DNA of 64,000 bases from an uncultured Kordiimonas sp. (GCA_947503575.1 CANNDZ010000001.1:2232001-2296000); one strand, 5' to 3'; positions 17,490 to 26,407 are shown, numbered from the stretch's first letter. Numbers and translations: made by a program. The notes: generated from the sequence alone by a model not told the origin.

Positions 17490-18210
17490 CCAAAACACCA
17501 TTTGCCCGGCTCTCGCCAAGAATAACCAAATCTACCCGGTCTTGGGCGGCCAGTTGCTCAACGGTTGCACGGGAACCGCGATCAGAAGAAAACTTGCTAT
17601 CTCCGTGCCCTACCACTGTTATCGGCTGCAAATACCCGGCATCCACTAACACACCAGCAACCAATTGAGCACGTGCAACCGACAGCTCCCAATTGGAGCG
17701 AAATTGTCCGTTCGATACTGGCAGATTATTTGTGTGACCCGCCAGCAAAAGCCTGTTTTTAATCTGTAGCAATGAGCCTGCCAATCGGGCCAATAGGCGC
17801 GGAGCGCCATCAACAAAACGACCAGATTTTGGCTGGAAAAGAAGATTTGACGGTATGGAAATAACAACCCTGTCGCTTTCGCGCTTTACAACAACGTCGA
17901 CCAATCCGGGGTCTGCCGATACATCACGTTGAATAAGAGCCTGCAAATAATTCAGGTTCAGTCCTCGAACAGATCGACGGGCAACCGCCTGAGTATTATC
18001 GAATTCCTTTATCGTAATTGCGCGAAACTGCGGATTAAACTCATCGCGCATTGTCTCGACGACATCCTTCCAGCTATCGAACTGAATGCTACTCATAGAA
18101 AATACCAAAACAAAGAAGGTCAGCATCAACGATAAGAGGTCGGCAAATGTTAGCATCCAGCCCGCATTACTCGCCCCTGCAACCCCTTTTCTATGAACGG
18201 ACATCGTCAT
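17479..18210 (-). CDS. MotB-like stator protein with OmpA/MotB peptidoglycan-binding domain
   Basis: 243 aa. A short cytoplasmic N-terminus is followed by one membrane helix with the plug-type motif MLTFADLLSLMLTFFVLVFS; Asp24 is at the position of the proton-binding Asp of MotB. The periplasmic C-terminus is an OmpA-like domain with LLLAGHTNNLPV, SNWELSVARA and VVGHGDSKF. MotB anchors the stator to peptidoglycan and conducts ions with MotA. There is no motA in the window. ATG 18210 overlaps the upstream stop by four bases (ATGA). It is second of a pair of MotB-like genes. Confidence 0.85.
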   Translation of the reverse strand: MTMSVHRKGVAGASNAGWMLTFADLLSLMLTFFVLVFSMSSIQFDSWKDVVETMRDEFNPQFRAITIKEFDNTQAVARRSVRGLNLNYLQALIQRDVSADPGLVDVVVKRESDRVVISIPSNLLFQPKSGRFVDGAPRLLARLAGSLLQIKNRLLLAGHTNNLPVSNGQFRSNWELSVARAQLVAGVLVDAGYLQPITVVGHGDSKFSSDRGSRATVEQLAAQDRVDLVILGESRANGVLDVF

Positions 18211-18854
18211 GACCCACCTCGCAGCGAGGCATTCCTGAATACAAGCATCACTTCATCCACCGCGATATCAGCGAAACCGGCGGAAAAATTTGAAAAACCA
18301 CCATCTTCCATGTATCGGGCAAACGAACCCGCACGGCGAACCGCAATTTCCTGTGTACGGGTCAATTCACGATCAACCATGCCGGGACCGCTACCAAACA
18401 ACAGGGTGAGCTCCTGTTTTTGTGTAGTGGGCGCAGTACGTAACAACGACAAGAGTTCATCCAGCGTAGAATGGATTGTGCCCCGGACCCGGTATGATCC
18501 AGGCTCGAACAAATAGTCTAATGGCAACTTAACCTGATAGATGTTTCCCCCAGCCACAGCATACTGGCCCTTCACATCAAAGGCACTGGTGAACGCTTTT
18601 TCAATCTCTATCAATACGGGATCAGACGCAGCGCTTCGCATAGCTTTCAGATTTGAGCCATTGCGGGTATCACCGGCTTCTTTAAACGCCGTGTTAACAC
18701 TTTCCATAGCCGCAGAGGCCCGCGAGGCAGACTGTTGGGAAACAGCGGTCAGAACGATAAAAAATGCCAGCAAGATAAGGTACAATGCAACAAACAGACC
18801 CATGGTACTGTCGCTACCAAAGACCTTTCTTGTTTGTTGTTCCTCAATATACAT
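18207..18854 (-). CDS. MotB-like protein lacking the membrane Asp (degenerate partner)
   Basis: 215 aa from ATG 18854 (TTG 18860 is an alternative). One membrane helix, TMGLFVALYLILLAFFIVLT, aligns with the MotB helix of the next gene, but the position of the proton-binding Asp is Ala23. The periplasmic part ends in a degenerate OmpA-like domain (ELTLLFGSGPG, RTQEIAVRRAGSFARYM) that keeps the RAxxxARYM-type helix but lacks the GHTDN block. It probably works as a non-conducting partner of the other MotB-like protein, by analogy with paired stator subunits. Genes upstream (cheZ, 27 bp) and downstream are in one operon. Confidence 0.75.
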   Translation of the reverse strand: MYIEEQQTRKVFGSDSTMGLFVALYLILLAFFIVLTAVSQQSASRASAAMESVNTAFKEAGDTRNGSNLKAMRSAASDPVLIEIEKAFTSAFDVKGQYAVAGGNIYQVKLPLDYLFEPGSYRVRGTIHSTLDELLSLLRTAPTTQKQELTLLFGSGPGMVDRELTRTQEIAVRRAGSFARYMEDGGFSNFSAGFADIAVDEVMLVFRNASLRGGS

Positions 18855-18880
18855 GATCAATGCCGACGCTTTGCTCTGTT

Positions 18881-19531
18881 TTAATCGAAAGCTGCAAGGA
18901 TGGCGTCAATATCCGCCTGACTGTTACCCTCGCCTTCCAGTTGGGGACCATGGAGAAGATCATCATCATTGACGGCAATACCTTCATCATCCACTTCAAT
19001 GTCGTCCTCTGCTGGGGCAATAAAATCATCGCCAATAGCATCTGCTAGAGCCGACAAGCGTTCTTCGAGGTGATTGAGGGTTCGGGTCACTTTTGTAACA
19101 CGCTGGCCTGTAAGATCCTGAAAACTGGACGCTTGGAACAAGTTAGTAGACACTTCTTCAAGCTTCGCAGCAGGCTCGCCATCTATCTCGCCAGCGATTG
19201 TACTGATTGTGTCAGCTGCATCCATAATGGCCGAAGCGGCATCTTCCGTCGTTGCCACAATTGCATCCAACTGGTCACCGGCATCAGGAATATCCCGATG
19301 GGACAAAGACTTGGGTTGCATTCCTACCAGCTCAGACTTTGCCGAACTGATAAAGTCTAGAAGCTCGCGCAATTCAGAAGCAACCCTGTCAATATCGTCA
19401 TTTTGAGTTGTTCCCTGGACAAGAGACAGAACGACATTGCCAATGTCGTCTACAGCAACAGCGTCGCCGCTTTGCTCGCGAAGACTTGCAGTCCGCTCTT
19501 CCATTGTCACTGCCATTGCTTTTTTGGCCAT
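18881..19531 (-). CDS. cheZ: CheZ-type CheY-P phosphatase
   Basis: 216 aa, mostly helical. The central motif SSFQDLTGQRVTKV contains the D-x-x-x-Q pair (DLTGQ) that is the CheZ catalytic signature. The C-terminus ends in SQADIDAILAAFD after an acidic linker, similar in place to the CheY-binding tail of CheZ and to the FliM-type EIDxLL peptide. It would remove phosphate from CheY-P and reset motor switching. A good ribosome site (AGGAGTAGG) precedes ATG 19531. Clustering with fliM and stator genes supports the call. Confidence 0.82.
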   Translation of the reverse strand: MAKKAMAVTMEERTASLREQSGDAVAVDDIGNVVLSLVQGTTQNDDIDRVASELRELLDFISSAKSELVGMQPKSLSHRDIPDAGDQLDAIVATTEDAASAIMDAADTISTIAGEIDGEPAAKLEEVSTNLFQASSFQDLTGQRVTKVTRTLNHLEERLSALADAIGDDFIAPAEDDIEVDDEGIAVNDDDLLHGPQLEGEGNSQADIDAILAAFD

Positions 19532-19580
19532 TGGCCTACTCCTGACTTCTAGTATCTGACGCGTGTCATCATTGGGCTGA

Positions 19581-20264
19581 TCAGTTGCCTTGCACTTCTG
19601 TCATGCTAGGTGGTTGAGCCTTTGTCGCCAGCTCTGTGGTCAAAACAGATGCCTTTTGAGGCGTCATTTTCTCCATCAGGGCAGCAACTTTCCGGGGATT
19701 CATAAGTTGCACCAAATCCAGTTGAGTCTGTAATGACAGAGCCTCAAAACGTGGTGCTGCCTCTTTCGGCTTCATAGTCTCATAAATACTGACAATACTT
19801 TGTAATTGCTCGGTCTCTTTTTCTTCAAAAAGTCTTAGATGACCTTTGATCCGATCTTCGAGTTCCTGCAGTTGCGTGATTTTATCATTGATCCGCTTTT
19901 CCGTGCTTTGAAGTAGTTGCTCCTGCAGATCAAGCTGTGTGGCCCGTGTTTCAAGTGTTTCACGTCTTTGCCGCAACTGGGTAATAAGCTCCATTTCCTC
20001 GTCATCCGGCAAACCAACAACAATAGGCGGCCTTGGGTTGGCAACGGGGGCTAAGGCATTAGCTTCATCCTCAGGGGCATCACCCTCCGTCTCATCAGAA
20101 TCCTGATTATCACCTTCCGGTTGCTCTTGCTCTTGCGCCCGAACAGGCGCAGTCAACAGCTCCAGCCCCGCGTAAACGTCAAAAGCCCGTATGCTCAACG
20201 CCACTGCCGCAACGACCATCAACAAAGGGAATAGCTTTAAACGACTTATAACATTCGCACTCAT
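19581..20264 (-). CDS. motE: MotE-family flagellar protein
   Basis: 227 aa. An N-terminal membrane/signal segment (residues 10-32) is followed by an acidic Gln/Glu/Asp linker (45-70), a coiled coil (about 85-150, LRQRRETLETRATQLDLQEQ), and a C-terminal MgtE_N/FliG-like helical domain (SIYETMKPKEAAPRFEAL, LMNPRKVAALMEKMTPQKAS). This is the MotE architecture known from rhizobia, where MotE is a periplasmic chaperone for the stator-associated protein MotC. The gene lies 28 bp after the DUF6468 gene. The large TPR protein three genes downstream could be the client here (inference). Confidence 0.8.
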   Translation of the reverse strand: MSANVISRLKLFPLLMVVAAVALSIRAFDVYAGLELLTAPVRAQEQEQPEGDNQDSDETEGDAPEDEANALAPVANPRPPIVVGLPDDEEMELITQLRQRRETLETRATQLDLQEQLLQSTEKRINDKITQLQELEDRIKGHLRLFEEKETEQLQSIVSIYETMKPKEAAPRFEALSLQTQLDLVQLMNPRKVAALMEKMTPQKASVLTTELATKAQPPSMTEVQGN

Positions 20265-20292
20265 TCCGGTTTTCCCATACTTTCGGTTTTAC

Positions 20293-20718
20293 TCAGCGTG
20301 CTTCACGTAGCGCTGATAAAATTGCTTTTTGTTGCTTTTTTTCTTTGGTTGGTTTTGAAGTACTGGCCGTCGCTTCTCTCTGGGGTTGCGCACCAGCACC
20401 GGTCAGACCCCTTTCAATGCGGTCCGCCAAGTTGTTGCCGGCTTCGGTAATCATACCAAGCTCATCGGAAAGCGAATTGGCTTTACGGATTTCGGCCTGA
20501 AGTCGACCCTCAACCTCTGCCGCGGACTGCTTCAGGTTCGCAACACTGCGCTGTGCTTCGACAACTGCGCCGTTGAGTTGATCGACCAAAACTCTCAGCT
20601 CCGCCTGCCCTTCTTTGATTGTGCCAAGTCGTCGATATACGAAGGCGCACACAATTATTACCGCCAACAGCAACAGCGCCAAGATACCGTCAACCATGAG
20701 TGTAGACATGCCATCCAT
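20293..20718 (-). CDS. DUF6468 single-pass membrane protein of the motor operon
   Basis: 141 aa. One membrane helix near the N-terminus (GILALLLLAVIIVCAFVY) is followed by a coiled coil (EGQAELRVLVDQLNGAVVEA; QSAAEVEGRLQAEI) and a basic tail with KPTKEKKQQK. This matches DUF6468, a family found in alphaproteobacterial flagellar operons beside fliM and motE; its function is unknown. ATG 20718 overlaps the fliM stop by one base (TGATG), so it is translationally coupled. Confidence 0.82.
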   Translation of the reverse strand: MDGMSTLMVDGILALLLLAVIIVCAFVYRRLGTIKEGQAELRVLVDQLNGAVVEAQRSVANLKQSAAEVEGRLQAEIRKANSLSDELGMITEAGNNLADRIERGLTGAGAQPQREATASTSKPTKEKKQQKAILSALREAR

Positions 20719-21896
20719 CAGCCTAACCCCGCCATTGTTTCATCTTCGATAGTCAGACGATCAGCAGTATGACGGACCATCACTGCAACATGTTGACCAG
20801 ACCGACCAATGGCACCACTGACCATCGGCACCTCACCGCATTTGAGGACAACTTCGTCATTGGGCGTTTTGTTAAACAGGATGGTTTGCCCGACTTCAAA
20901 ATTCATAACGTCACCCAATGACATGCTGACTTCATCCATAATGGCACTCAGGTCAACGTCGGCTCGCCATAGTTCTGTCGCCAAGTGTGTTTCCCAAATC
21001 GTATCCCGGCCAAATTTTTCGCCCATAAACCGCTGCAACAGCAGCTCACGAACTGGTTCAAGGGTCGCATAAGGGAACAAAACTTCCAGTCGTCCACCCC
21101 GGTCTTCCATATCTACCCGAAGCTTGATCAGCACCGCCGCATTTGGCGGACGAGCAATCGTTGCAAATCTGGGATTGGTCTCTAAGCGGTCAAAGGTGAA
21201 ATTAACAGGCGACAAGGGTTCAAACGCACCGCACATATCCTTGAGAACCACTGAAATCATGCGCTCGACTAAGGTCTGTTCAATGGTTGTGTAGGGACGC
21301 CCTTCAATACGCATTGCAGCTGTGCCTCTACGGCCCCCAAGGAGCACATCAACGATTGAATATATCAGGCTGGAATCAATGGTCATTAGGCCATAATTAT
21401 CCCATTCTTCTGCTCTGAACACGCCCAGCATTGCAGGCAAAGGAATAGAGTTCAGATAATCACCAAACCTCACTGACGTGATGTTATCCAACGAAACTTC
21501 AATATTATCTGACGTAAAATTACGCAGCGATGTAGACATCATGCGAACCATCCGGTCGAATATGATATCAAGCATGGGCAGGCGTTCGTAGGAAACCAAC
21601 GCACTATTGATCAGCGCATGAATGCCTGTCATTTCACCAGAGTCAGCGTCCCCGTCAAATCCCAGTAAACTGTCAATTTCGTCCTGATCCAGAACACGCC
21701 CAGACGAAGGACCATCATCGTCGTCACTTTCGCCAGCGTCTGAATCTGCCATGGCTTCCCATTCGGCAGCCATTTCTTCGTTGTCATCAGAGTCAGCACT
21801 AGCGGCTTTGGTGTCGTCCTCTTCACCCTCGGCTGCCATGGCCTCCCACTCAGCCATCATGGCTTCCTCATCAACGGGTTCGTCATCATCCGCCAT
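20718..21896 (-). CDS. fliM: Flagellar motor switch protein FliM with acidic N-terminal extension
   Basis: 392 aa. The CheY-binding peptide (LDQDEIDSLLGF) lies at about residues 70-81 instead of the very N-terminus. Before it is an acidic stretch with two copies of AEWEAMA. The middle CheC-like domain follows (LPMLDIIFDRMVRMMSTSLRN, MLGVFRAEEWDNYGLM), then the C-terminal SpoA/FliN-like domain (NFEVGQTILFNKTPNDEVVL). FliM is part of the C-ring and binds CheY-P to switch rotation. The ATG has a GAGGA ribosome site. Located after fliL in the operon. Confidence 0.96.
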   Translation of the reverse strand: MADDDEPVDEEAMMAEWEAMAAEGEEDDTKAASADSDDNEEMAAEWEAMADSDAGESDDDDGPSSGRVLDQDEIDSLLGFDGDADSGEMTGIHALINSALVSYERLPMLDIIFDRMVRMMSTSLRNFTSDNIEVSLDNITSVRFGDYLNSIPLPAMLGVFRAEEWDNYGLMTIDSSLIYSIVDVLLGGRRGTAAMRIEGRPYTTIEQTLVERMISVVLKDMCGAFEPLSPVNFTFDRLETNPRFATIARPPNAAVLIKLRVDMEDRGGRLEVLFPYATLEPVRELLLQRFMGEKFGRDTIWETHLATELWRADVDLSAIMDEVSMSLGDVMNFEVGQTILFNKTPNDEVVLKCGEVPMVSGAIGRSGQHVAVMVRHTADRLTIEDETMAGLG

Positions 21897-21941
21897 GAAC
21901 AGGTCCTCGGTTTTGCCTATGTGCTGTACGTGTCATCATGA

Positions 21942-22514
21942 TTACCCTTGCACCAGGAACTGCTGGAACAGAACATCTTTCACACGGGTCGGTGCAACCG
22001 CTTGGTTGATCCGCATCAGTAGTTCTTCTTTAAGTCGAAAAATCCCGGCAGACCCATCTAGATCTTCAGGCCTTAGCTCCCGCATGTAAGTGTTAAATTC
22101 ATCAAGAATTCTTGGCATCTTGGCCTCCAAGTCAGACCGATAACTCTCCCGGTCAACTTCCAGCACAATCTTGGCACTTAAAAAACTGCTGCCTTGCCCA
22201 CCTGTATTCAGATTAAATCGCTGCTCATCCAACTCGACAAAAAGCAACTGCAATTCCTCATTGGAGCGATCCTTCTCAAGTTGAGCGGCCTGCTCCTGCC
22301 GGTCAGCAGCTTCCTGGGCAAGTCTCTCAATTTCAGGATCATCGCCAAGATCTTCTGTGTCGCCGCCAAACATGCTGGACACACCTACGATCACCAGCAA
22401 CGCAACCACGGCACCAGCGGCAATAACAACAAGTGTTTTCCCGCTAAATCTTTTTTTCTCAAGCCCCTCTACCAGTTCCGCTTCGCCGAGGGTTTCCTCA
22501 AGATTGTCTGCCAT
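21942..22514 (-). CDS. fliL: Flagellar basal body-associated protein FliL
   Basis: 190 aa from ATG 22514, preceded by AAGGA at good spacing; the in-frame TTG at 22520 is less likely. The cytoplasmic N-terminus, one membrane helix (VVIAAGAVVALLVIVGVSSMF) and a charged helical linker are followed by the FliL domain (KIVLEVDRESYRSDLEAKMP, MRINQAVAPTRVKDVLFQQFLVQ). FliL surrounds the stator and supports torque. It is the first gene of the motor operon. The 390-bp region shared with flgF has sigma-54 and ftr-like elements. Confidence 0.93.
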   Translation of the reverse strand: MADNLEETLGEAELVEGLEKKRFSGKTLVVIAAGAVVALLVIVGVSSMFGGDTEDLGDDPEIERLAQEAADRQEQAAQLEKDRSNEELQLLFVELDEQRFNLNTGGQGSSFLSAKIVLEVDRESYRSDLEAKMPRILDEFNTYMRELRPEDLDGSAGIFRLKEELLMRINQAVAPTRVKDVLFQQFLVQG

Positions 22515-22739
22515 AATCAAATGTCCTTAATGGGATTTGGGCCACCAAGTTTGGATAAAGCTGATATCGAAACTGTAATTGCTAACTCACAAACTGCCAT
22601 TTGCCAGCCATCCCACGTTCCACTGTTTGATCAGCAATAAGCCAATATGGTTAACAAGCTGTGAAACTTTATCGATGCACCACTGAAAAATGTAGCATTT
22701 TCGTATCATTTGGCGAAACCAGAACAAACCTGCCGAGTA

Positions 22740-22760
22740 CGGCAATTTTGACACGGCATA
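22740..22760 (+). promoter_or_regulatory. CGGCAA-type elements between fliL and flgF (ftr/FlbD-like)
   Basis: CGGCAATTTT (22740-22749) and CGGCATATT (22754-22762) lie 80-90 bp before the flgF sigma-54 promoter. The same CGGCAA(A/T) core recurs before the other sigma-54 flagellar promoters of this window. It resembles ftr enhancers bound by FlbD in Caulobacter. A possible minus-strand sigma-54 match for fliL (GG and GC ten bases apart at about 22600-22613) is weak. Confidence 0.45.
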
Positions 22761-22829
22761 TTCTGTCACGATAGCCGAAAGACATTCACATAAATCCCAT
22801 AAGTATTTGAATTTATTTATTTATTTTTC

Positions 22830-22845
22830 TGGCACACTTGCTGCA
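22830..22845 (+). promoter_or_regulatory. Sigma-54 promoter of flgF operon
   Basis: TGGCACACTTGCTGCA has the invariant GG and GC separated by ten bases and a perfect TGGCAC -24 box. It lies 59 bp before the flgF start. Rod genes are class II/III sigma-54 targets in Caulobacter-type flagellar hierarchies. Confidence 0.85.
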
Positions 22846-22904
22846 GTTAGAGAGCCAACTATACCCGTGCTAAACGGGATGTCTGCAAACGCAGGAGAAA
22901 AACA

Positions 22905-23651
22905 ATGGATACCGCATTATTTGTCGGGTTGGCTCACAAAGCAGCTCTTAAGAGGCGCATGGATGTCGTAGCGCACAATATCGCAAACATGTCGACGACG
23001 GCATTCAATAAAGAAAAAGTCGTTTTCAGGCAGCATCTTGTCGATGCGCCCGGAGCAGCAGCCACACGAGGAGGTAAAATCTCCTACGTTATGGATCACG
23101 GCGTGCTTCGTAACCTGGAACCGGGCACTATGATTCCAACCAACAATCCTTTGGATGTCTTTATCAATGGGCGTGCCTACCTATCGGTCACAGCCAATGA
23201 CGGTGAGACGCTTTACACGCGCAACGGTCGTATGGCGATCAACTCTGATAAGTTCCTTACTTTGCTTAGCGGAGAAAAGGTTCTCGATGATAGCGGACAG
23301 GAAATACAGTTTGACGATGATGAGGTAGACATCAGCATCGCCGACGATGGAACAATATCCACCAACAATGGTGAAAAAGCCAAACTCGGGCTCGCCAAGT
23401 TCAGTAACGAGCAAGACATGAAGCGCCGCGGTTCGTCTTTGTATGAAACCAGCCAGGCACCAAGTGAATCAGAAGATGTGACAGACATCTCTGTACGCTC
23501 AAAAGCATATGAAAATTCAAATGTTAACGCCATTGAATCGATGACTGAAATGATTGACGTGATGCGCGCCTATCAAAACGCAAGCCGTCAATCGAGTGGG
23601 TATGAAGATATGCGGGAAGACGCCCTGAAACGCCTTGGTCGCGTCAACTAA
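22905..23651 (+). CDS. flgF: Flagellar basal-body rod protein FlgF
   Basis: 248 aa. The N-terminal flg_bb_rod motif is MDTALFVGLAHKAALKRRMD...NIANMSTTAFNKEKVVF (given in parts), the middle has the hook-basal domain (NGRAYLSVTANDGETLYTRNG), and the C-terminal helix SNVNAIESMTEMIDVMRAYQ-type (VNAIESMTEMIDVMRAYQNA) closes the family pattern. FlgF is the proximal rod protein next to FlgG. CAGGAGAA ribosome site. First gene of flgF-flgG-flgA-flgH. Confidence 0.96.
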   Translation: MDTALFVGLAHKAALKRRMDVVAHNIANMSTTAFNKEKVVFRQHLVDAPGAAATRGGKISYVMDHGVLRNLEPGTMIPTNNPLDVFINGRAYLSVTANDGETLYTRNGRMAINSDKFLTLLSGEKVLDDSGQEIQFDDDEVDISIADDGTISTNNGEKAKLGLAKFSNEQDMKRRGSSLYETSQAPSESEDVTDISVRSKAYENSNVNAIESMTEMIDVMRAYQNASRQSSGYEDMREDALKRLGRVN

Positions 23652-23682
23652 TGTCTCCGCAAGATAACCAAAGGATTATATC

Positions 23683-24468
23683 ATGAAAGCTCTTAGCACA
23701 GCAGCAACAGGTATGTTGGCCCAGCAGCTTAATATTGAAGTTGTTTCAAACAATATCGCCAACATGAACACGACCGGTTTCAAGCGCCAGCGCGCTGAAT
23801 TTCAGGATCTGTTGTATCAAAATGTAGAACGTGTGGGTGCCAACTCATCAGATGCAGGTACGGTTGTGCCAAGCGGCATTCAAGTTGGCGTAGGTGTTCG
23901 CACGGCAGGTATTTACCGAATAACAGACCAAGGAAGCCTTCAAAATACGGGCAACATGTTTGATCTGGCGGTTAACGGACGCGGGTTCTTCAATATCCTG
24001 CTGCCGGACGGGCAAGAGGCATATACGCGCGCTGGCTCTTTCCAAATTGACCAAACAGGTCAACTTGTTACGCCGGAAGGTTACGTTGTTCAGCCAGCCA
24101 TCGTGATCCCGCAAACAGCCACCGATGTTACAATCAATGAACAGGGCCAAGTCGAATTCATGGAAGACGGCGCTCCACAGCCTGCGGCTGCTGGCGTTCT
24201 CAACCTGGTGATTTTCCCCAATGAAGTCGGCTTGGAGGCAATCGGGGGCAATTTGTTCCTTGAAAGCCAGGCATCCGGAGCCCCAGTAATCAGCACACCC
24301 GGCCAGCCAGGATACGGTGCTATTCTGCAGGGCTTCCTGGAACAATCCAACGTGAATGCAGTGTCTGAAATCACCTCCATGATTTCTGCGCAACGCGCTT
24401 ACGAACTGAACTCAAAGGTAATCCAAACAGCCGATGAGATGCTGCAGGCGGCGAATAACCTGCGCTAA
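23683..24468 (+). CDS. flgG: Flagellar distal rod protein FlgG
   Basis: 261 aa, the usual FlgG length. It begins MKALSTAATGMLAQQLNIEV with NNIANMNTTGFKRQRAEFQD, contains the FlgG-specific segments VGVGVRTAGIYRITDQGSL and AVNGRGFFNILLPDGQEAYT, and ends with the classical SNVNAVSEITSMISAQRAYE and DEMLQAANNLR. FlgG builds the distal rod. It follows flgF by 31 bp, with AAAGGA as ribosome site. Confidence 0.98.
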   Translation: MKALSTAATGMLAQQLNIEVVSNNIANMNTTGFKRQRAEFQDLLYQNVERVGANSSDAGTVVPSGIQVGVGVRTAGIYRITDQGSLQNTGNMFDLAVNGRGFFNILLPDGQEAYTRAGSFQIDQTGQLVTPEGYVVQPAIVIPQTATDVTINEQGQVEFMEDGAPQPAAAGVLNLVIFPNEVGLEAIGGNLFLESQASGAPVISTPGQPGYGAILQGFLEQSNVNAVSEITSMISAQRAYELNSKVIQTADEMLQAANNLR

Positions 24469-24497
24469 TCGCTATTGAGAGTATCTGAGGAAAGATT

Positions 24498-25460
24498 ATG
24501 ACACACACAACCAAATGGCTAAAAGCTATCGGCATTGCAACGGCCCTATTAGGCAGTTTAACGACCCAAGCGGCGGAACTGAAGCCCGAGCTGATGGTTG
24601 TTGAACGTGTTGTTCGCCTAAGCGACTTGTTTTATGACGCCGGTGAAAACGCAAGCCAAATTGTGTTTGAGGCCCCTGCCCCCGGAAAATCAAAGTCCAT
24701 CTCGGCAAAAGACCTTGAACGGATTGCCATTCGCTTCGGAATAGATTGGGAGCGCCCTACCTACCTTAAGCGGGTCAACTTAATGCGTTTGTCATCGACA
24801 ATTGCAGCGTCTGAATTGTCAGAACTGGTGCACCAGCGTGCCATTGACGAAGGGGCAAATCCGGATACACAGGTCCGTTTTTTTGGTCGTAATAATGGTG
24901 TTATTGTACCGGTAGACACCGACATCAGCGAACTCGACTTTGAGCAATTTTCGCTGAACGAGAAGAAAAATCGCTTCAACTCCATAGTGCTTGTACCATC
25001 GGGCGGTGATCTACCAACACGATTAAGCATCAATGGCACCCTCGAAGAAGTGCGCGAAGTACCGGTTTTCAGCCGTAGCATCCTACCCGGTGAGGAAATC
25101 ACGGAAAAAGACATTAACTGGATCAGCTATCCAGCGAACCGGCTTACCAATCGTACCGTTCTATCGAGCAACCAACTGGTTGGCATGACCGTCCGGCGCC
25201 CAATACGCGCGGACAAACTGGTCAATTCAAACGATGTTACGCCGCCTGTTGCTGTAGAAAAAGGATCTGCCGTTACCATGCTCGTCAGGTCCAATCTTAT
25301 GATCCTGACGGCAACCGGGCGCGCTTTGGAAAATGGTGGAGTTGGCGATACCATCCGCGTGATCAACGCGAAATCAAGACTAACTGTTGACGCCAAAATC
25401 TTGAGTGCGGGCCAAGTAGAAATCATTTCAGCGCCAAGCCTTACGCTTGGTTCCCGATGA
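24498..25460 (+). CDS. flgA: Flagellar P-ring assembly chaperone FlgA
   Basis: 320 aa. A signal peptide (residues about 8-26, ending TQAAE) is followed by an N-terminal domain (VRLSDLFYDAGENASQIV) and a C-terminal SAF domain (RSILPGEEITEKDINWI, RTVLSSNQLVGMTVRRPIRA, LENGGVGDTIRVINAKSR). FlgA assists FlgI ring assembly in the periplasm. The protein is longer than enterobacterial FlgA (about 220 aa), which is usual in alphaproteobacteria. The ATG is preceded by GAGGAAAG. Confidence 0.94.
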   Translation: MTHTTKWLKAIGIATALLGSLTTQAAELKPELMVVERVVRLSDLFYDAGENASQIVFEAPAPGKSKSISAKDLERIAIRFGIDWERPTYLKRVNLMRLSSTIAASELSELVHQRAIDEGANPDTQVRFFGRNNGVIVPVDTDISELDFEQFSLNEKKNRFNSIVLVPSGGDLPTRLSINGTLEEVREVPVFSRSILPGEEITEKDINWISYPANRLTNRTVLSSNQLVGMTVRRPIRADKLVNSNDVTPPVAVEKGSAVTMLVRSNLMILTATGRALENGGVGDTIRVINAKSRLTVDAKILSAGQVEIISAPSLTLGSR

Positions 25461-25537
25461 CCAGCACCGCCGCAAATAATATTCAGGTGCATGGACACCG
25501 CGCCAAACGAGAAACAACGAAGACCCAGGAGACAAAA

Positions 25538-26320
25538 ATGAGTGGCAGACTAGTAACATCAGCGACTATCGCTATCGCCCTCGTCGGCCTTACGGCATGC
25601 GGCGCACCTGGTCGGGTTGCCAATATTGGCAAAGCACCAGAAATGACACCAATAAAGGATGTCAAAGCGCCGCTAACACAGCGATCAATCAGTTTACCTA
25701 TGCCGTCTTTGGCTCCTGCCAGGCACGAAGCCAACTCTTTGTGGCGGACAGGCGCCCGTGCCTTCTTCAAAGACCAGCGAGCCGCACGTGTCGGTGATAT
25801 TCTCACTGTTAATATCGCAATTTCCGACAACGCACAGATCGGTAATACGACCACACGTGCCAGAACATCAGCCGAAGACGCAGGGTTGAACAACTTTCTT
25901 GGATTTGAGCAAAAATTAAGAGGTCTTTTGCACGGAAGCGCTACAGATCCAGATAACGACACACGCCCTACGGTAACACCTGGTACACTCATCGGCTCGG
26001 ACTCGACTTCAACCTACAACGGCTCCGGTACTGTAAACCGCAGTGAAGCCATTAACATGACGGTTGCTGCAATCGTCACGGACGTCCTGCCCAACGGCAA
26101 TATGGTCATTCAAGGCCGGCAGGAAGTGCGGGTAAACTTTGAAAAGCGCGAATTATTGCTCGCCGGTATCGTCCGGCCTGAGGATATTTCCTCAACAAAC
26201 GTAATTTCTCATACCCAAATCGCTGAAGCGAGAATCTCGTACGGCGGTAAGGGCCAAATAACCGATGTCCAACAGCCACGTTATGGGACCCAACTGTACG
26301 ACATCGTGTTCCCATTCTAG
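25538..26320 (+). CDS. flgH: Flagellar L-ring lipoprotein FlgH
   Basis: 260 aa from ATG 25538, preceded by CAGGAGA. An in-frame ATG at 25457 overlaps the flgA stop but would put 27 polar residues before the signal peptide. The lipobox is LTAC (Cys about 20). FlgH signatures: SLWRTGARAFFKDQRA, VGDILTVNIAISDNAQ, VTDVLPNGNMVIQGRQEVRV, RELLLAGIVRPEDIS and ISYGGKGQI. It forms the outer-membrane L ring. Last gene of this operon; a strong terminator follows. Confidence 0.96.
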   Translation: MSGRLVTSATIAIALVGLTACGAPGRVANIGKAPEMTPIKDVKAPLTQRSISLPMPSLAPARHEANSLWRTGARAFFKDQRAARVGDILTVNIAISDNAQIGNTTTRARTSAEDAGLNNFLGFEQKLRGLLHGSATDPDNDTRPTVTPGTLIGSDSTSTYNGSGTVNRSEAINMTVAAIVTDVLPNGNMVIQGRQEVRVNFEKRELLLAGIVRPEDISSTNVISHTQIAEARISYGGKGQITDVQQPRYGTQLYDIVFPF

Positions 26321-26407
26321 CAACATCAGGAGGTGACTACTTAAGGAAACTACTTACCGAATTATCGAATAAAGCCAACTTGAATTCTGCAGCGGTATGT
26401 TTGCAGT

